DNA of 64,000 bases from Phenylobacterium sp. J426 (lineage in GTDB: Bacteria > Pseudomonadota > Alphaproteobacteria > Caulobacterales > Caulobacteraceae): assembly GCF_024699945.1 (NCBI RefSeq), contig NZ_JAJOMY010000001.1, positions 3,727,001-3,791,000 on the forward strand. Direction: 5' to 3'. A program made the translations under genes and the position numbers. The notes beneath the pieces are model-generated. The model was not told the DNA's origin, ran no database searches, and saw only the letters and a list, made by a program, of their open reading frames with translations. Shown piece after piece: positions 61,689 to 64,000 of this stretch. Each line of letters begins with the position of its first letter. Within the stretch, counting starts at the first letter, position 1.

Positions 61689-63683
61689 TCAGTAGTTCAC
61701 GCCGAGGCCGACGAGATGGAAGGCCACTGCGACCCAGAGCAGGACCGCCGTCGCGGCCAGGATCGCCAGACTCCACAGCTTGGCGAACCAGCTGCGTCGT
61801 CCGCGCCAGACGACCGAGACGTTCCAGATCGCGATCAGGAAGCCGGCGACCACGCCGATCGTGCCCAGGATGTGCAGCGCGTAGAGCACCGGGTCGAAGG
61901 CCGAAGACATGAGCTTGAGGTCGCTCATCATGCCGAGCACGGTCCCGACCCAGGCGGCGATGGCTCCGGCCGAGGCGAGCGCGCCGATGCGTACGGCCCG
62001 GAACGCGGTCGCCTCGCGCCCCTCCAGCGGGAAGGCCCCACGGTAGCGCCGCCGCACGATGGCGGCCACCGGCCACAGCACGACGGTCAGCAGCAGGATG
62101 CCGAAGCTGATCGCCGCGGCCGGGGTCAGCCACGCGGCCGATTTCGCGACGGGCGCGCGCTCGAACATCATGAAGGGCGAGAAATCGTCGACCGACCACC
62201 GGACGACCTTGCCGTCCTTCACCTCGGCGGCCAGCCGGCTCTTGCCGCCGACCTCGGCCCAGACGAAGGGCGCGATCTCGCGGTACTTCTTCGGCGCCCC
62301 GCCGAAGTCACGCAGCAGGGACGCACTGATCGTGCCGTCCTCGTTGGCGCTCACCTTCACGCCGCCCAGCAGTTCCAGGATGCTGACGAGGCTGCTTTCC
62401 ACGCGGCGCGAGTTGATCCAGGAGCCCGAGATCAGCTTGGCGTGCTCGGCGGCGGTCTTGGCGTCCACCCGGCCCTCCGGCCCGGGGCCCGGCAGGTAAC
62501 GGTCCGAGAATTCGCGGAAGAGCGCAGCGCGGATGTTGCCCGCCGCGCCTTCCCGGCCCGAACTGTTCATCGAGACGTAGAGGCCGACGCCGTCGTCCGG
62601 ATAAAGGAACAGGTAGGTGTGGAACCACTGGGTGTCCCCGCCGTGGGCGATCACGCGCCGTCCGTTGGTGTTCTGCTCGTAGAAGCCCAGCGCCATGCGG
62701 TTCAGCGGCGGCACGACGGTGCGCGTGGTGGCGTGCATCATCCGGGTCGTCTCCGGAGACAGCAGCGGACCGCCGCCCTGAAGATGGGCGATCATGAACT
62801 TGGACATGTCCGCGCCGGTCGCGGACAGCGAACCGGCGGGGGCGAGCGGGATCAGCTCGAACTTCTTCGCCTTGCCCGCCGAGGCCTTGTCGTAACCCTT
62901 CGCCATCAGCGGCTCGAGCGCGGGCGGCAACGGCTGGCGGAACGTCGATCGGGTCATGCCGAGCGGCGCGAAGATGTTCCGATCGAGGTAGGTGTCGAAG
63001 TCGAGGCCGGAGGTCCGCTCGACCACATAGCCCGCCAGCGCCGTGGCGTAGTTCGAATAGGCCGGCTGCGCGCCCGGCGCGAAGATCTGCCGCGGCGTCC
63101 ATCGCTTCAGCACCTGCCCCAGGGACACGGCGGCCTTCGGATCCTCGGTAATCAGGCCTTTCACCGCCTCCTCGAAGCCGGCGGTGTGGGTCATGACGTC
63201 CCGCATCGTAATCGGCTTGCCGCTCTTGTGGGTCGGCATCTTGAAGTCGAGGTAGGTGTTGATGTCGGCGTCGAGGTCGATCTTGCCCTGCTGGACCTGC
63301 TGCATGACTGCGGTCCAGGTGAACAGCTTGGAGACCGAGCCGGGCCGGAACAGCGTGCGGTCCGGGTCGACCGGCGTGAGCTTCTCGACGTCGGCGTAGC
63401 CGTAGCCCTTCTGCACCACCACCTGGCCATCCTTGACGACCACGACCACCGCGCCGGCGACATCGCCGCTCTTCAGCGCATAGGGCATGTAGCCGTCGAG
63501 CCAGGCTTCGACATCCGGGGCCGACAACGGCCGTGCGGCGGCGCCGGGGATCGGCGCGGGCGCCGTCGTCGTCTCGGCGTCGGGTTGCAGAGGCGGCGCC
63601 AGTGTCGGCGCCTGCGCCGCCGCCGGCGCGGCGACGATCGCCCAGGATGCGAACAAGGCCGTGGCCTTGGCTAATAGACGCAT
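61689..63683 (-). CDS. Secreted serine hydrolase with C-terminal membrane domain
   Basis: The 664-residue protein has a signal peptide (MRLLAKATALFASWAIVAAP and an AQA site) and a Pro/Ala-rich linker. The beta-lactamase/D-aminopeptidase domain has Ser-x2-Lys in RPGSVSKLFTW, Tyr-Ser-Asn in PAYSNYATAL and VIAHGGD. After about residue 520 come four membrane helices (AAAISFGILLLTVVLWPVAA and others to ILAATAVLLWVAVAFHLVG). The layout anchors a periplasmic hydrolase in the inner membrane. It is first gene of the unit hydrolase-dgcA-POT; its promoter has copy 2 of the shared element. A role in releasing D-amino acids or dipeptides for the POT carrier and DgcA is inferred. Confidence 0.82.
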   Translation of the reverse strand: MRLLAKATALFASWAIVAAPAAAQAPTLAPPLQPDAETTTAPAPIPGAAARPLSAPDVEAWLDGYMPYALKSGDVAGAVVVVVKDGQVVVQKGYGYADVEKLTPVDPDRTLFRPGSVSKLFTWTAVMQQVQQGKIDLDADINTYLDFKMPTHKSGKPITMRDVMTHTAGFEEAVKGLITEDPKAAVSLGQVLKRWTPRQIFAPGAQPAYSNYATALAGYVVERTSGLDFDTYLDRNIFAPLGMTRSTFRQPLPPALEPLMAKGYDKASAGKAKKFELIPLAPAGSLSATGADMSKFMIAHLQGGGPLLSPETTRMMHATTRTVVPPLNRMALGFYEQNTNGRRVIAHGGDTQWFHTYLFLYPDDGVGLYVSMNSSGREGAAGNIRAALFREFSDRYLPGPGPEGRVDAKTAAEHAKLISGSWINSRRVESSLVSILELLGGVKVSANEDGTISASLLRDFGGAPKKYREIAPFVWAEVGGKSRLAAEVKDGKVVRWSVDDFSPFMMFERAPVAKSAAWLTPAAAISFGILLLTVVLWPVAAIVRRRYRGAFPLEGREATAFRAVRIGALASAGAIAAWVGTVLGMMSDLKLMSSAFDPVLYALHILGTIGVVAGFLIAIWNVSVVWRGRRSWFAKLWSLAILAATAVLLWVAVAFHLVGLGVNY

Positions 63684-63733
63684 GCGAACCCCCTATGGCC
63701 GCTGGAGCTGAAACGATCCTGGTCCGGCGATAG

Positions 63734-63758
63734 TGATCCCCATTAGAGAATTGTCAAC
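63734..63758 (-). promoter_or_regulatory. Shared 25-bp promoter/operator element, copy 2
   Basis: It matches copy 1 at 24 of 25 positions (C for A at position 8, spoiling one base of the dyad). Read leftward it gives TTGACA (63752-63757) and, 16 bp on, CACTAT as a possible -10, placing a start about 40 bp before ATG 63683. It also lies about 145 bp before the divergent XRE-type regulator gene. Confidence 0.68.
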
Positions 63759-63901
63759 GGCCACGGCTGAGTTCCGCCGCGCGCGCCGGCGGGCGAATGT
63801 GCTGGACGCCGCGTGGGGTTTTTGCAGAATCGGAAAATCGGCCCGCGAGGGACTTTGTCCTGATCAGGATGGAGCCGCGGCTCCTGCGAGAGGATCCACG
63901 T

Positions 63902-64000
63902 TTGACCGCCCGCCACCCCACGCTTGGTAGCCTTCTTCGCAGCCTGCGGTCCCGCAACGGCTGGACGCTGAAGGAGATGAGCGAGCGAACCGGCATCCCG
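63902..64000 (+). CDS. XRE-family transcriptional regulator, N-terminal part (cut by window end)
   Basis: TTG 63902, seven bases after GAGAGGA, opens a frame to the window end: LGSLLRSLRSRNGWTLKEMS then ERTGIP, the first helices of an XRE (Cro/CI-type) helix-turn-helix. An in-frame ATG at 63869 is an alternative start without a spaced ribosome-binding site; just before it lies the palindrome CCTGATCAGG (63859-63868). It is divergent from the hydrolase-dgcA-POT unit. XRE proteins with a C-terminal cupin often control adjacent amino-acid catabolic genes, but that part is outside the window. It is the best candidate regulator for the 25-bp element. Confidence 0.72.
   Translation, partial: MTARHPTLGSLLRSLRSRNGWTLKEMSERTGIP

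Noticed and set aside
1..64000. tRNA or rRNA genes, insertion sequences, integrases, prophage genes
   Set aside because: None were recognised on either strand by reading; a dedicated tRNA/ncRNA scan was not possible.

Overview
The window is about 64 kb of very GC-rich DNA with the gene style of an alphaproteobacterium. Caulobacteraceae, Phenylobacterium-like, is my best guess. The pointers are four gene families or sites typical of the class (FixL-FixJ with a FixK-type regulator, NasT-NasS control of nitrate assimilation, an EcfG-type promoter GGAAC-N16-CGTT), three TonB-dependent receptors and several hybrid kinases with the GGVAHDFNN H-box. No rRNA, tRNA, insertion sequence, phage gene or CRISPR array was seen.

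Layout. 1-1.9 kb: tail of a family 1-like glycosidase, an aldose-1-epimerase and a small orphan. 1.9-9.8 kb (minus): two hybrid histidine kinases, one of 1953 residues built on eleven HAMP-type signatures in 276-bp near-identical repeats. 10.1-12.2 kb: a nucleotidyltransferase-fold gene behind an EcfG-type promoter, a metallophosphoesterase and a DUF1003 protein. 12.3-25.1 kb: a divergent pair of tightly overlapped operons. Leftward run three nucleotide-sugar epimerase/decarboxylase-type SDRs and four glycosyltransferases (three CgeB-like). Rightward run inositol-3-phosphate synthase, a methyltransferase, an apparently circularly permuted glycosidase, a dual-specificity-type phosphatase, a PRTase/kinase-like fusion and a 55-residue zinc-finger protein. 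Together they look like a pathway for an inositol-containing glycoconjugate, and this is my main candidate for an undescribed system.

25.2-37.7 kb: an MFS carrier, a TonB receptor and a TetR regulator (minus); an OmpR-like regulator whose receiver lacks the phospho-acceptor Asp; a second large TonB receptor; a LysR regulator; a LytS/LytR-type two-component pair; and an RTX remnant. 37.7-46.9 kb is a complete nitrate assimilation block: nasT, nasS, an MFS nitrate/nitrite carrier, nirB, nirD, an assimilatory nitrate reductase, and the SUMT gene for siroheme. 47.0-52.4 kb: a DUF883-like protein, a host-attachment-family protein, a FixK-type regulator, a PerM-type permease, fixL, fixJ and a stand-alone receiver. 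A decayed glycosyltransferase follows.

53.1-64.0 kb (minus, except the last gene) is a second coherent module. It holds DgcN and DgcA homologues (N-acetyl-D-glutamate pathway), a POT peptide carrier, a TonB receptor, a YkvI-like carrier and two secreted serine hydrolases of the beta-lactamase/D-aminopeptidase class. A 25-bp element (24/25 identical) containing TTGACA lies in front of both transcription units and beside a divergent XRE-type regulator that runs off the window. I read it as uptake and hydrolysis of D-amino-acid-containing peptides followed by D-glutamate catabolism.

Quality caveat. At least ten genes carry one-base frameshifts, mostly in or beside runs of C or G, while the protein sequence resumes perfectly in another frame. 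This pattern suggests uncorrected sequencing indels rather than biology, so those genes are annotated across the frameshift.
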